NCBI GenBank assembly: GCA_024234855.1
Contig: JACKNN010000008.1
Location: forward strand, 1 to 64,000
From: Pseudomonadales bacterium
GTDB lineage: Bacteria; Pseudomonadota; Gammaproteobacteria; Pseudomonadales; Halieaceae
Reading direction: 5' to 3'
Length of the DNA: 64,000 nt
Positions 50,957-59,617 of the stretch are shown here, piece after piece. The translations under genes and the position numbers were made by a program. The notes beneath the pieces were generated by a model. It did not search any database, was not told the DNA's origin, and was given only the letters and a program-made list of their open reading frames with translations. Positions within the stretch are counted from its first letter, which is position 1. Each line of letters opens with the position of its first letter.

Positions 50957-52640
50957 CGTCCTGCCACCCCTCGCCCAGGCTGGGCTCTATGCGGCCCGGC
51001 CCCGGTCGACCGCTCTCACTGCGACCCGGCCTGGCGCGGCCCGGCCTGGCGCGGCCAGGTTTACCCCGGCGAGGTTTGCCTCGGCCCGGCGCGGCGCGGC
51101 CGGATGTATCCCCGCCCGTTTCAGGCCGATCCGGCGCTACCCGATCAGGCCCGGATGGCTGCGGTGCGGGCGTCCCCTGCGCAGCGGTCTGCTGTGCGGC
51201 CAGTCTCCCCTTGTGTGCGCGCGCCTCGTTTTCCCGCTGCAGCGCTGCGTACTGGTGCATGAAGGTTCTACCCTGGGGCGCGGGGAAGTCCCGCTGGCTG
51301 GTCCAGCCCGCCGCCATCGGCAGCCGCGCGAAGCCGCCCTTGCGCCGTCCCAGCAGGTACATGGCGAAAATGCCCAGCCCCGTCAGTGTGTGGTAGAGCA
51401 TAGGATGGCGCGCCACCCAGGCGTGGAGCCTGAGCCCCAGGCGCCAGCGCGGAGGTGACAGCTTCTGCCGGGTCTCGTCGTGGCGCAGGTTGCGCAGCAG
51501 CTCCGGCAGCGGAATATCGGCCGGGCAGACCTCGCCGCAGCGGCCGCAACTGGTGCAGGCGTTGGGCAGGGCCTTGCTCTGCTCGAGTGAGGTCAGCAGC
51601 GGGGTGAGTATCGAGCCCATCGGCCCGGGGTACACCCAGCCGTAGGCGTGCCCGCCGACGCCGGCGTAAATAGGGCAGTGGTTCAGGCAGGCACCGCAGC
51701 GGATGCACTGCAGCATCTCGCGGTAGTCGCTGGCCAGTATCTCGGTGCGCCGGTTGTCCAGCAGCACGATATGCGTCTCCAGCGGGCCGTCGGTATCGGG
51801 CTCGCGCCGCGGCCCCGAGTAAAAACTGGTGTAGCAGGTCTGGGGCTGGCCGGTGGCCGAGCGCACCAGCAGGCGCAGCATGGCGGTGGCGTCGCTGGCC
51901 CGGGGCAGCACCCGGTCGAGTGTGGTGCAGACGATCAGCACGTTGGGCAGGTTGGCGCACAGGTCACCGTTGCCCTCGTTGGTTACCAGCATGCTGTAGC
52001 CGTTCTCGGCGATCAGGGCATTGGCGCCGATGATGCCGACCTCTGCTTTCAGGAAATGCTCGCGCAGCACCCGCCGGGCCTCGCCCACCATGTCGGCGGT
52101 CTCGGCCAGGTCGCGTTCGCCCAGGTCGTGCTTCGCCAGGAACAGCTCGCGGATTTCCGCGGCCGATTTGTGCAGGGCGGGCCCGACGATATGACTGGGC
52201 GTTTCGCCCGCCTGCTGGATGATGTACTCGCCCAGGTCAGTCTCCATGACCCGCAGGCCGGCGCGCTTGAGGAAGTCGTTGAGCCCGGTCTCCTCCGTCA
52301 CCATCGACTTGCCCTTGGCGATGCGGCGGGCGCTGTGCTGCTGGCAGATGTCCAGCACGATGCTGTTCATCTGGTCGCCGTCATCGGCGAAATGCACGTG
52401 GTTGCCGTTGTGCAGCGCCTGTTGTTCGAAGCGGGCGAGGTAGTGGTCGAGATGTGTCAGCGTGTGCTGTTTTACCTGTTTGACATGCTGCCTGAGTTCT
52501 TCGAAATGGCCGAAGCTGTTCATGGCGGCGTCGCGGATAATCGGCGTGAACAGCGCCATGATGTCCCGGCGCTGGATCTTGTCCGGATCCTGCAGGGCCG
52601 CGTGGGCGTTGTCCAGGAACGTGTCGCTGGTCTGCTTCAC
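50946..52640 (-). CDS. lutB: Lactate utilization iron-sulfur protein B
   Basis: 564 residues, longer than the roughly 470 usual. The LUD domain with TEETGLNDFLKRAGLRVMET is followed by two 4Fe-4S motifs, CIRCGACLNHCPIYAG and CTSCGRCGEVCPADIP. A transmembrane or amphipathic stretch MLYHTLTGLGIFAMYLLG is present near residue 420. The last 70 or so residues form a low-complexity Arg/Gly/Pro tail with repeated GRARPGR-type units, absent from typical LutB. Part of lutA-lutB-lutC, oxidising lactate to pyruvate. Confidence 0.93.
   Translation of the reverse strand: MKQTSDTFLDNAHAALQDPDKIQRRDIMALFTPIIRDAAMNSFGHFEELRQHVKQVKQHTLTHLDHYLARFEQQALHNGNHVHFADDGDQMNSIVLDICQQHSARRIAKGKSMVTEETGLNDFLKRAGLRVMETDLGEYIIQQAGETPSHIVGPALHKSAAEIRELFLAKHDLGERDLAETADMVGEARRVLREHFLKAEVGIIGANALIAENGYSMLVTNEGNGDLCANLPNVLIVCTTLDRVLPRASDATAMLRLLVRSATGQPQTCYTSFYSGPRREPDTDGPLETHIVLLDNRRTEILASDYREMLQCIRCGACLNHCPIYAGVGGHAYGWVYPGPMGSILTPLLTSLEQSKALPNACTSCGRCGEVCPADIPLPELLRNLRHDETRQKLSPPRWRLGLRLHAWVARHPMLYHTLTGLGIFAMYLLGRRKGGFARLPMAAGWTSQRDFPAPQGRTFMHQYAALQRENEARAHKGRLAAQQTAAQGTPAPQPSGPDRVAPDRPETGGDTSGRAAPGRGKPRRGKPGRARPGRARPGRSESGRPGPGRIEPSLGEGWQDDER
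50993..51108 (-). repeat. Low-complexity Arg-Pro-Gly repeat tail encoded in lutB
   Basis: The 3' part of lutB encodes repeated PGR/PGRAR units. At DNA level it includes a perfect 15-base tandem duplication (51025-51039 and 51040-51054) in very GC-rich sequence. It looks like recent repeat expansion by slippage. Confidence 0.8.
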
Positions 52641-53431
52641 GAGGTGCCCTGGCCGATGGCGGGGCTGTCGAGGTCACCGCAGAGCAGCTCGGCAATATGC
52701 CTGACCTCAATGGACTCGCCCTGGCGCCGGGCGCGACCGGCGATATTGAGCAGGCAACCCAGGTCGCCGCCGGCAAGGATCTGCGCCCTGGTGGCCACCG
52801 CGCTGGCGAGCTTGTCGCCCACCATCTTGCCGGAAATTTCGGGCATTTTGGCGCAGAAGGTGCCGCCGAACCCGCAGCAGACATCGGTCTGTTGCAACTC
52901 GCTGACCCGGGTGTCGCACAGTTCCTGCAGCAGGGCCCGCGGCTGGGCCTTGATGCCCAGCTCCCGCAGCCCGGCACAACTGTCGTGATAGGTGACGCTG
53001 GGCAACTCGACCGGCGGCCGGTCGCCGCGCCTGATGCGGGCGATATCATTGAGAAAGGTGGTCAGCTCGAAGGTTTTTGCCGCCAACCGCACAGCCCGCT
53101 CGCGCCACTCGCCCTCCAGCAGGAGCGGGTAGTGGTGGCAGATCATGCCGGCGCAGGAACCAGAGGGTACTACCACGTAGTCGGCCGACTCGAATTGCCG
53201 GATGAGTTGTTGCGCCAGTGGCGCCGAGGATTCGAAATCCCCCGTATTGTACGCGGGCTGCCCGCAGCAGGTCTGCTGCAGCGGCACACTGACCTCGCAA
53301 CCGGCCTGTTCCAGCAGTTTGATACTGGCAAAGGCGACAGAGGGACGGAACAGGTCAGCCAGGCAGGTCACAAACAGCGAGACCCGGAGGGTGCGCGGAG
53401 GGCTCGGCTGTTCTGTCGGGGGTGTGGTCAT
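52637..53431 (-). CDS. lutA: Lactate utilization protein A
   Basis: 264-residue protein with two CCG (cysteine-rich) domains: VPLQQTCCGQPAYN and VCCGFGGTFCAKMPE, plus the earlier SLFVTCLADLF and YHDSCAGLRELG. Such domains bind Fe-S clusters in LutA, GlpC and heterodisulfide reductases. It is the first gene of the operon, and its stop overlaps the lutB start by 4 bases. No lactate permease or LutR-type regulator is visible next to it. Confidence 0.93.
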   Translation of the reverse strand: MTTPPTEQPSPPRTLRVSLFVTCLADLFRPSVAFASIKLLEQAGCEVSVPLQQTCCGQPAYNTGDFESSAPLAQQLIRQFESADYVVVPSGSCAGMICHHYPLLLEGEWRERAVRLAAKTFELTTFLNDIARIRRGDRPPVELPSVTYHDSCAGLRELGIKAQPRALLQELCDTRVSELQQTDVCCGFGGTFCAKMPEISGKMVGDKLASAVATRAQILAGGDLGCLLNIAGRARRQGESIEVRHIAELLCGDLDSPAIGQGTS

Positions 53432-53536
53432 ACTAGCCGTAGTCCCTGGTTATTGTGGCGGTGTGGCTGGCGCTTCGCACGCCAGTATATCGAATACGGG
53501 CAAGCCCTGTCGCCCCGCCCGGGCGGCGCTGTACTG

Positions 53537-56482
53537 TCAAAAAATACCCTGCAGTGACAGCAGGGCCGCCGCGGAGGCGATGGCGATGGCGATCGCCACC
53601 ACACCCAGCGCCAGGGGATGGCGACTTTGCAGCAGTTTTACCGTGACGATCTTGCGATCCACCCTGATGCCCTCGGCTGCGACCGGGGCCACCCGTGTTG
53701 CAATGGCTGCGGGGGAGAAAGCGGGCAGCAGGCGGGTTCCGGTGAATACAGCCACGTCGTCGATCATCAGGAAGGGGCCTCGATAGTGAATGCGGGAACC
53801 ACCGCCGAGCTGGTACATGCCCTCGTGGTCTACCAGCAGTAATTGCGCGCCCAGGATGCCGATATGCTCCGGTTCACTGCGCTGTAAGAGCAGCAGCGCT
53901 GCGGCCGGTCCTGCCAGCGTCACCAGCAGGGCTGACAACTGCAGGCTGGATACGCCCAGGCCAATCGCTCCCAATACCAGCCCCATCGCCAGCACCGTGT
54001 ACGCGATCCCGGTCCGGCCCAGGCTGGCGGCGCGCTCAGGCGCCGCGTCAATCCACTCAATGCTGTCGGCCAGTTTATCGATCGGTTCCGCGCCGCGCTC
54101 GCGGCAGGATTTGTAAACCAGGCTGCGAACCCGGTGCAGTGCTCCCAGGCACAGGCCGGCTATTGCCGCCAGGAGGCAGAGCGCGAGGCCGATGCGCCAT
54201 CCCAGCAGGACCAGGCTGGAACGGTGTGCCTGGCTTTCCGCCAGCCCGGCCAGTGCGCCGGAGATCAGCACTGCCTCGGCCTCACCCGCGCTGTTAAAAC
54301 GCTGCACGGCCAGCTGCGATGGATCCTGGACCAGGATCCGTGTGCCCCAGTTCACCAATCCGGTGGGGCGGCTGCCCCCGGTGAGTCGGGGCTGGTCAAG
54401 CAGTTGCCACTGGGAGTCGAACCGGTACAGGCCGACGCCGCCGCTGGTGCCCTGCTCCAGTAATACCCACCAGTGCTCGCCGCTCCAGATAAAATCCCGT
54501 ACCCGTGTGCTCTCGTCACTGCCGGGAGGCAGCAACAGGATCTCGTCCAGTTGTTGACCGAAAGCCTCGTCCTCGTAACGAAACACGCTGATGGCCGGTC
54601 CCAGTGCGCTGTTCATCATCAGCAGGCCGGAATCCAGACGCAGCACCGGCGCCGGTGGGATCTCCGCGGCAACGCGCGCCAGCACCTCGCCCTCTGCGCC
54701 CAGTCTCAAAAGCTCGCCTGCCCTGGCATCGGCGATAAACAGGCTGCCGTCAATCGGGTGCACGGCCAGGGCCGAGACCGCGGTGTCGGCCAGCACCGGC
54801 GAGACCGGCTCACAGTGCCGCTGCGCGAGCGTGCAGCGCAGCAGTTGCGGGGTGCCGGTTTTACCCGCGAGCTGGCCGGGTGCCAGCAGGCGGCCGGCGG
54901 CATCGAAGGCGAGCGGCGCTTGCAGGCTGGAAAGACCCAGGTCGCCCAGCACAATGTCGGCGCCACTGACGCCCGCCCGGTCGTGCAACAACAGGTGATC
55001 GCCGGCCAGCAGCAATGGTCCCTCCTGGGGCGGGATGGTGACGGCGGTCGCGCCGGTGACCGTTGCCGGCGGCGGCAGGCTCAACAGGCGGATGCCCATG
55101 GCGAGGCCGGCAACCAGGGCGATCGCCGCTCCGGTAAAGGCCAGGCGCATGATGCGGTACGACTGCCCCGCCCTGGCGCGGATCTCCGGTGTATTGCGAA
55201 AGGGCCGCAGGTGATAGAGATTGGGCGCCCCGGCCTGGCGCTTGCGTTTGCCCCCCGGGGCGGTTTCCGCCGACTGACGCTGGCGCGAGGGCGTCTCCAA
55301 CCGGGTCCTGATGCGGGCATCCATGGGTTTGAGCCCGGGTTTGTGGGCGAGTTCGACGGCTGCGCGCTGAATGGCCTGCTCTTCCATCTCGCGGCGCTGG
55401 GCGGCCTGTTCTTCCAGTTCGGCCTGCAACCGTGCTTTGTTGCGCGCCTCCTCCAGCTTGCGGCGCGCGGCTTCTGCCGCCTGTTCGCGTTTGCGGCGGG
55501 CGTTCTCGACCTGGACCCTTGCGGCAAGTTGCTCCGCCCTGCGCTTTTCCTGCTCGCGCTGGGCTGCCTTTTCCGCAGCCAGACGTTCGCGTTCTGCCGC
55601 TTCCCGCCTGGCCTGTTCAGCCCGCTCCGCCTCGATTCGCACTTTTTCCTGCCGCGCCGCTTCCCGGCGGGCCCGTTCCTGCGCCTCCAGTCGTGCCTGT
55701 TCCGCTCGCTCCGCTTCGACCCGTTCGCGCTGTGCTCGCTCCTGCTCCGCCCTTGCCACCTCGAGGCGCAGCCGTTCTTCGGCCTCGCGCCTGGCCTGCT
55801 CCGCGCGTTCCACCTCGAGGCGCTGGCGCTGCTCGGCTTCCAGCCGTTCATGTTCCGCCTGGGCGGCGGCCTGTCGGGCCAGTTCCCGGGTCCTGGAGAG
55901 TTCCAGCTCAGCCTGGCGCCTGGCGGCAGCCTCGGCCTGCCGCTGCAGCTGCGCCTTGAGTTTCGCGGCCTGGGCCGCGCTCATGCGCGGTGACGTTGCC
56001 TTGTCCGGCGGAGCCGCCTTATTGCGCCTGCCCGTTTCCTTCTGCTTGGCTTTCAGCGCTCTTTTCAGCGCTTTTTCCCGGGCTGCCAGCTCGGCCTTGT
56101 CTTCCTCCGGCAGGGATTGTTGGGCCGCGAGGTCGGCCTTGCGCAGGGCCTCCGAGACACTGTGACTGCTATCGGGTGGGGCCTCCGTCCGTCCCGGGCC
56201 GGCTCCCGCCGGGGTTTTTAGTTTGGCATCGCTTTGCAGGCTGCCGCGATCGGGGATCTTGACCAGTTCAACCTGGATGCCCATTTGCTGCAGGCGAGCG
56301 TACAGCTCGGCGGCCTCCTTGCGCTCCATATTGCGCCGCAGTACCACCGGGTCGCCGGAAAAGTAATCCTGCAAGCGGGCCGGGTCTTCTATCGCAAGCT
56401 CCCGGGCCAGGCTGGTTCGCACCTGCTCCGGGTCATGGCCTGCAATGATCTCGCCCCTGAACGTGAGGTTAAACCTGTTCAC
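53537..56482 (-). CDS. Large coiled-coil membrane protein with NHL-like region, unknown function
   Basis: 981 residues, not recognised as a whole. The first 75 or so residues (NLTFRGEIIAGHDPEQVRTS, SGDPVVLRRNMERKEAAELY) form a small module seen at the start of various gammaproteobacterial membrane proteins. Residues about 130-400 are a highly charged Glu/Arg/Ala TolA-like coiled coil. A membrane helix (about 445-470) leads to a likely beta-propeller or NHL-like region (about 475-745; AVHPIDGSLFIADARAGELL is NHL-like). Helices follow at about 752-777, 824-867 and 953-976. The coiled coil would be cytoplasmic and the propeller periplasmic. It is apparently monocistronic. Confidence 0.85.
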   Translation of the reverse strand: MNRFNLTFRGEIIAGHDPEQVRTSLARELAIEDPARLQDYFSGDPVVLRRNMERKEAAELYARLQQMGIQVELVKIPDRGSLQSDAKLKTPAGAGPGRTEAPPDSSHSVSEALRKADLAAQQSLPEEDKAELAAREKALKRALKAKQKETGRRNKAAPPDKATSPRMSAAQAAKLKAQLQRQAEAAARRQAELELSRTRELARQAAAQAEHERLEAEQRQRLEVERAEQARREAEERLRLEVARAEQERAQRERVEAERAEQARLEAQERARREAARQEKVRIEAERAEQARREAAERERLAAEKAAQREQEKRRAEQLAARVQVENARRKREQAAEAARRKLEEARNKARLQAELEEQAAQRREMEEQAIQRAAVELAHKPGLKPMDARIRTRLETPSRQRQSAETAPGGKRKRQAGAPNLYHLRPFRNTPEIRARAGQSYRIMRLAFTGAAIALVAGLAMGIRLLSLPPPATVTGATAVTIPPQEGPLLLAGDHLLLHDRAGVSGADIVLGDLGLSSLQAPLAFDAAGRLLAPGQLAGKTGTPQLLRCTLAQRHCEPVSPVLADTAVSALAVHPIDGSLFIADARAGELLRLGAEGEVLARVAAEIPPAPVLRLDSGLLMMNSALGPAISVFRYEDEAFGQQLDEILLLPPGSDESTRVRDFIWSGEHWWVLLEQGTSGGVGLYRFDSQWQLLDQPRLTGGSRPTGLVNWGTRILVQDPSQLAVQRFNSAGEAEAVLISGALAGLAESQAHRSSLVLLGWRIGLALCLLAAIAGLCLGALHRVRSLVYKSCRERGAEPIDKLADSIEWIDAAPERAASLGRTGIAYTVLAMGLVLGAIGLGVSSLQLSALLVTLAGPAAALLLLQRSEPEHIGILGAQLLLVDHEGMYQLGGGSRIHYRGPFLMIDDVAVFTGTRLLPAFSPAAIATRVAPVAAEGIRVDRKIVTVKLLQSRHPLALGVVAIAIAIASAAALLSLQGIF

Positions 56483-56562
56483 CCCTGTTTAGATCGCCCC
56501 TGTAGCCCGATTTTATAATTTGTGTCGAATGTACGGCTTTTCGGCGCCGTTTTCCATGGTTG

Positions 56563-57792
56563 CTAATGGCTATCGACAAATTCGAAGCGCAGCCCCGCAT
56601 TGCTCGCCAGACGCTGCTGGAGCTGGCTGCCCATGGCGGCAGCGGGGGTCCAGAATCCGCCGCCGGTCGCAGGTGCGTCAAGGGCGAGGCACAGCGCAGC
56701 TTCGCCCAGCATTTTTGCCGTGGAACCGTAGCCGGGATCCATATCGCCAGTGACTTTCAGGCGCATATCCGCGCCCCTGTCGTCGGGGTGTATGCCGTGG
56801 AAAAACACTTCCCAGTACCCATTTTCCCGCTGGCGCCGTGAAGGACCGTCTCCCGGGGCGGGCAGCAGGCGCCGGGCCACCGTGCGCGCGGCGGCCAGGC
56901 CCAGGGCCCTCATGCCGACCCCGGCACCCAGCGCGGCCAGGGTCGCCTCGGCGCGGGAGCGATTGAGTACCGCCTCGTCGTACTGGAAGTCCTGGCCCCA
57001 GGGGTAGCCGAGCAGGGCGTGGCTGCGCCGCACTACCCGGGTATTGACCGCGGCCATCAGGAAAGGTGAGGTCCACTGGTCGAAGTCCGGATCAAAGCGG
57101 GCATCGGCCTGGTCCGGCCCGTCCCGGCCTACCGGTGAGCCCGTCGGGTTGAGGGCGTAGGGGTTGGTCATCACCGCGCGTATGGACGGATCGTGCTGCA
57201 ACTCCTCCAGCATGTTGAGCATACTGGCGATGGTGCCGCCGCTGGCGCCTCCCCGGGTCCCGCCGACCCGGGTCTTGACCCGTCGGGCCGCCACGCCATG
57301 CTGTTCCAGCATGGCCTGTTGCAGGTACCAGGTGCCGATATCAAATGGTATGGAGTCGTAGCCACAGGTGTGGACAATGCGTGCACCCGACGCCTGTGCC
57401 GCCCCCTGGTGGGCGGGAATGACGTGTGCCATCCACTGCACTTCCCCGGTGAGATCGCAGTAATCGGTGCCGCCTTCGACACAGGCGGCCACCAGCGGCG
57501 TGCCGAATTTGGCGTAAGGGCCCACGGTGCTGCACACCACCCGCGTCCTGGCCACCATGGCGGCGAGACCCTGCGGGTCGCCGCTGTCGGCGATCACGAT
57601 CGGCAGCGCCTTGCGTTTGGACCTGGGCAGGCATTCATCCCGGACCTGCTCGAGTTTATCGCGGTTGCGCCCGGCGATGGCCCAGCGCAAGTCCTGCCCC
57701 GCGCCGTGGGATCGCGCCAGGTACTCGGCAACCAGGTGGCCGGTGAAACCGCTGGCGCCCCAGACGATGACATCAAATTCGCGTTTTGCCAT
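56563..57792 (-). CDS. Saccharopine dehydrogenase family NADP-binding protein
   Basis: 409-residue Rossmann-fold oxidoreductase. The dinucleotide motif VIVWGASGFTGHLVAEYLAR and NADP-type Arg in WAIAGRNRDKLEQV are at the N-terminus; DLTGEVQWM and GYDSIPFDIGTWYL follow. Members include the mycobacterial trans-acting enoyl reductase and human SCCPDH-like proteins, so lipid-linked reduction is possible; true lysine-pathway activity is unlikely. It is 11 bases upstream-adjacent to the POT transporter on the same strand. Confidence 0.87.
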   Translation of the reverse strand: MAKREFDVIVWGASGFTGHLVAEYLARSHGAGQDLRWAIAGRNRDKLEQVRDECLPRSKRKALPIVIADSGDPQGLAAMVARTRVVCSTVGPYAKFGTPLVAACVEGGTDYCDLTGEVQWMAHVIPAHQGAAQASGARIVHTCGYDSIPFDIGTWYLQQAMLEQHGVAARRVKTRVGGTRGGASGGTIASMLNMLEELQHDPSIRAVMTNPYALNPTGSPVGRDGPDQADARFDPDFDQWTSPFLMAAVNTRVVRRSHALLGYPWGQDFQYDEAVLNRSRAEATLAALGAGVGMRALGLAAARTVARRLLPAPGDGPSRRQRENGYWEVFFHGIHPDDRGADMRLKVTGDMDPGYGSTAKMLGEAALCLALDAPATGGGFWTPAAAMGSQLQQRLASNAGLRFEFVDSH

Positions 57793-57803
57793 GGATTCCT
57801 GCC

Positions 57804-59360
57804 TCAGTGAATGCCGTGCATCATTTTTTTCAATACCGGTGTAGCCAATGCCAGCAGGGCGGCGACACCCAGGCCGGTATACGCCAGGTCGCTGAACAAT
57901 GTAGTGTAACTGGCCAGGGCAGTGCCGATGTCGGCCACGTTCCCGGCGACGGTCTCAATGGCCGCCAGCTTGGCCAGTTGGGCCGCGACGAACTCGGAGT
58001 AGGCCGTGGCCAGGAACCAGGAGCCCATCATGACACCGACCACGCTGGGCACCGCCAGCTTGGTGACGGCAGACAGCCCGACCGGGGACAGGCACAGCTC
58101 GCCGGTGGTGTGCAGCAGGTAGGCCAGTACCATCCAGTAGCCGGCGACCCGGCCGGCGTCGTCGGGGCTGGCGGCGCCGATCACGAGTGCGCCAAACCCC
58201 AGACCGGCCTGGGCGATGCCGAGGGCGAATTTCATCGGCGTGGAGGGCTCCCTGCCGCGCCGGCCCAATGCGGTCCACAGCCAGGCAAACAGCGGCGCGA
58301 ACAGGAAGATAAAAAAGGCGTTCATGGCGCCAAACTGCGAGGCGGTGAGTTCAAAGCCGAGGATGTTGCGATCCATCACGCGATCCGCGAACAGGGTCAT
58401 GGAGGCGGCGCTCTGCTCAAACAGTGCCCAGAATACGACGGTGGACATGGTGAGCAGCACCAGCACGATCATCCGGTTGCGCTCCACCGCGTCGCATTTC
58501 ACGACGATAAACCAGCCCAGGCCAAGCAGCACGACTACGGCCATCAGGTTGAGCAGGTTACCCACCGCGCCGTGGAACTGCAGCATCTGCCAGGCCGCAC
58601 CCACACCCAGCAGGCCGCACAGGTAGATGGTGAGTTCCCGGCTGATGCCGAGGCGGGTTTTCCGGCACAGTGCGGCCGGGTCCCGGGGCTCGGCCTGGCC
58701 GTGCAGGTGGCGCTGCCCCGCCAGGAAGGTGGCCAGACCCGCCAGCATACCGATACCGGCGACGCCAAAGCCATAGCGCCAGCCGAAGGTTTCGCCCAGG
58801 TAGCCGCACAGCAGGGTGGCGCTGAAGGCGCCCAGGTTGATGCCCATATAGAAGATGGTAAAGCCTGCGTCCCGGCGAGGGTCATCCTGCGTGTAGAGCC
58901 GGCCGACGATGGTGGAAATATTGGGTTTGAGAAAGCCCACGCCGATCACGATCAGCGCCATCGACAGGTAAAACACCTGCAGGGCGCCGTCATCGCGCAG
59001 GATCCGGCCACCCTCGCTGCGGGCCTGCTCGCCTTCGAAGGCCATGCCCAGGTGCCCCAGCACCAGCAGGCAGCCGCCGAAAACCACCGCCTTGCGCATA
59101 CCCAGGTAGCGGTCCGCCAGCAGGCCGCCGATCACTGGCATCGCATAGACCAGCGCGGCATAGCTGCCCAGCACTTCCAGGCCATTGCTGTCCGTGAACA
59201 AATGGTACTTGGTGAGGTACAGCAAGAGCAGGTATTTCATGCCGTAGAAGGAAAAACGCTCCCACAGTTCGGTGGTGAAACACACCAGCAGGCCACGGGG
59301 ATGCCCGAAAAACCCGGTGTCGGCTGCCGGGTTGAAGGGGGAAGTGCTGGCTGTTGCCAT
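57804..59360 (-). CDS. POT/PTR family proton-coupled peptide symporter
   Basis: 518-residue MFS transporter with 14 or so helices, DtpT-like. The proton-coupling ExxERF motif is in TTELWERFSFYGMKY (helix 1). MPVIGGLLADRYLGMRKAV, GVGFLKPNISTIVGRLY (PTR signature) and FTIFYMGINLGAFSATL follow. It imports di- and tripeptides. ATG 59360 is chosen since the upstream extension lacks homology. It is divergent from an oligopeptide ABC importer, forming a peptide-uptake locus. Confidence 0.93.
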   Translation of the reverse strand: MATASTSPFNPAADTGFFGHPRGLLVCFTTELWERFSFYGMKYLLLLYLTKYHLFTDSNGLEVLGSYAALVYAMPVIGGLLADRYLGMRKAVVFGGCLLVLGHLGMAFEGEQARSEGGRILRDDGALQVFYLSMALIVIGVGFLKPNISTIVGRLYTQDDPRRDAGFTIFYMGINLGAFSATLLCGYLGETFGWRYGFGVAGIGMLAGLATFLAGQRHLHGQAEPRDPAALCRKTRLGISRELTIYLCGLLGVGAAWQMLQFHGAVGNLLNLMAVVVLLGLGWFIVVKCDAVERNRMIVLVLLTMSTVVFWALFEQSAASMTLFADRVMDRNILGFELTASQFGAMNAFFIFLFAPLFAWLWTALGRRGREPSTPMKFALGIAQAGLGFGALVIGAASPDDAGRVAGYWMVLAYLLHTTGELCLSPVGLSAVTKLAVPSVVGVMMGSWFLATAYSEFVAAQLAKLAAIETVAGNVADIGTALASYTTLFSDLAYTGLGVAALLALATPVLKKMMHGIH

Positions 59361-59617
59361 ATTATTGTGCTGCCGTTCAAACGGCCCTGTCGGGAAAGTC
59401 AGCGGGACATTATAGGGACTTAGCACGGCAGAGGGCACGTGTTGCCGATAATTTGTTGCCGGGCCCTGCGTGTCGGGAACAGCGTTGCCGGAAACGGCCT
59501 GTCAGGTCGTGTTGTTCCGGGGAATGTGCGCGCCGGTCGTTATTGCATCGCCCAGGGACTGGCCCTCGCGGTGCCTGCGGGGTATCCTTGCGCGCTTTCA
59601 ACCGGAGCTCTGGCACT

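Noticed and set aside
57786..59423. 545-codon plus-strand frame over the POT transporter
   Set aside because: Antisense to a 14-helix transporter with PTR signatures; translation is Gln/His-rich and lacks any recognisable domain.
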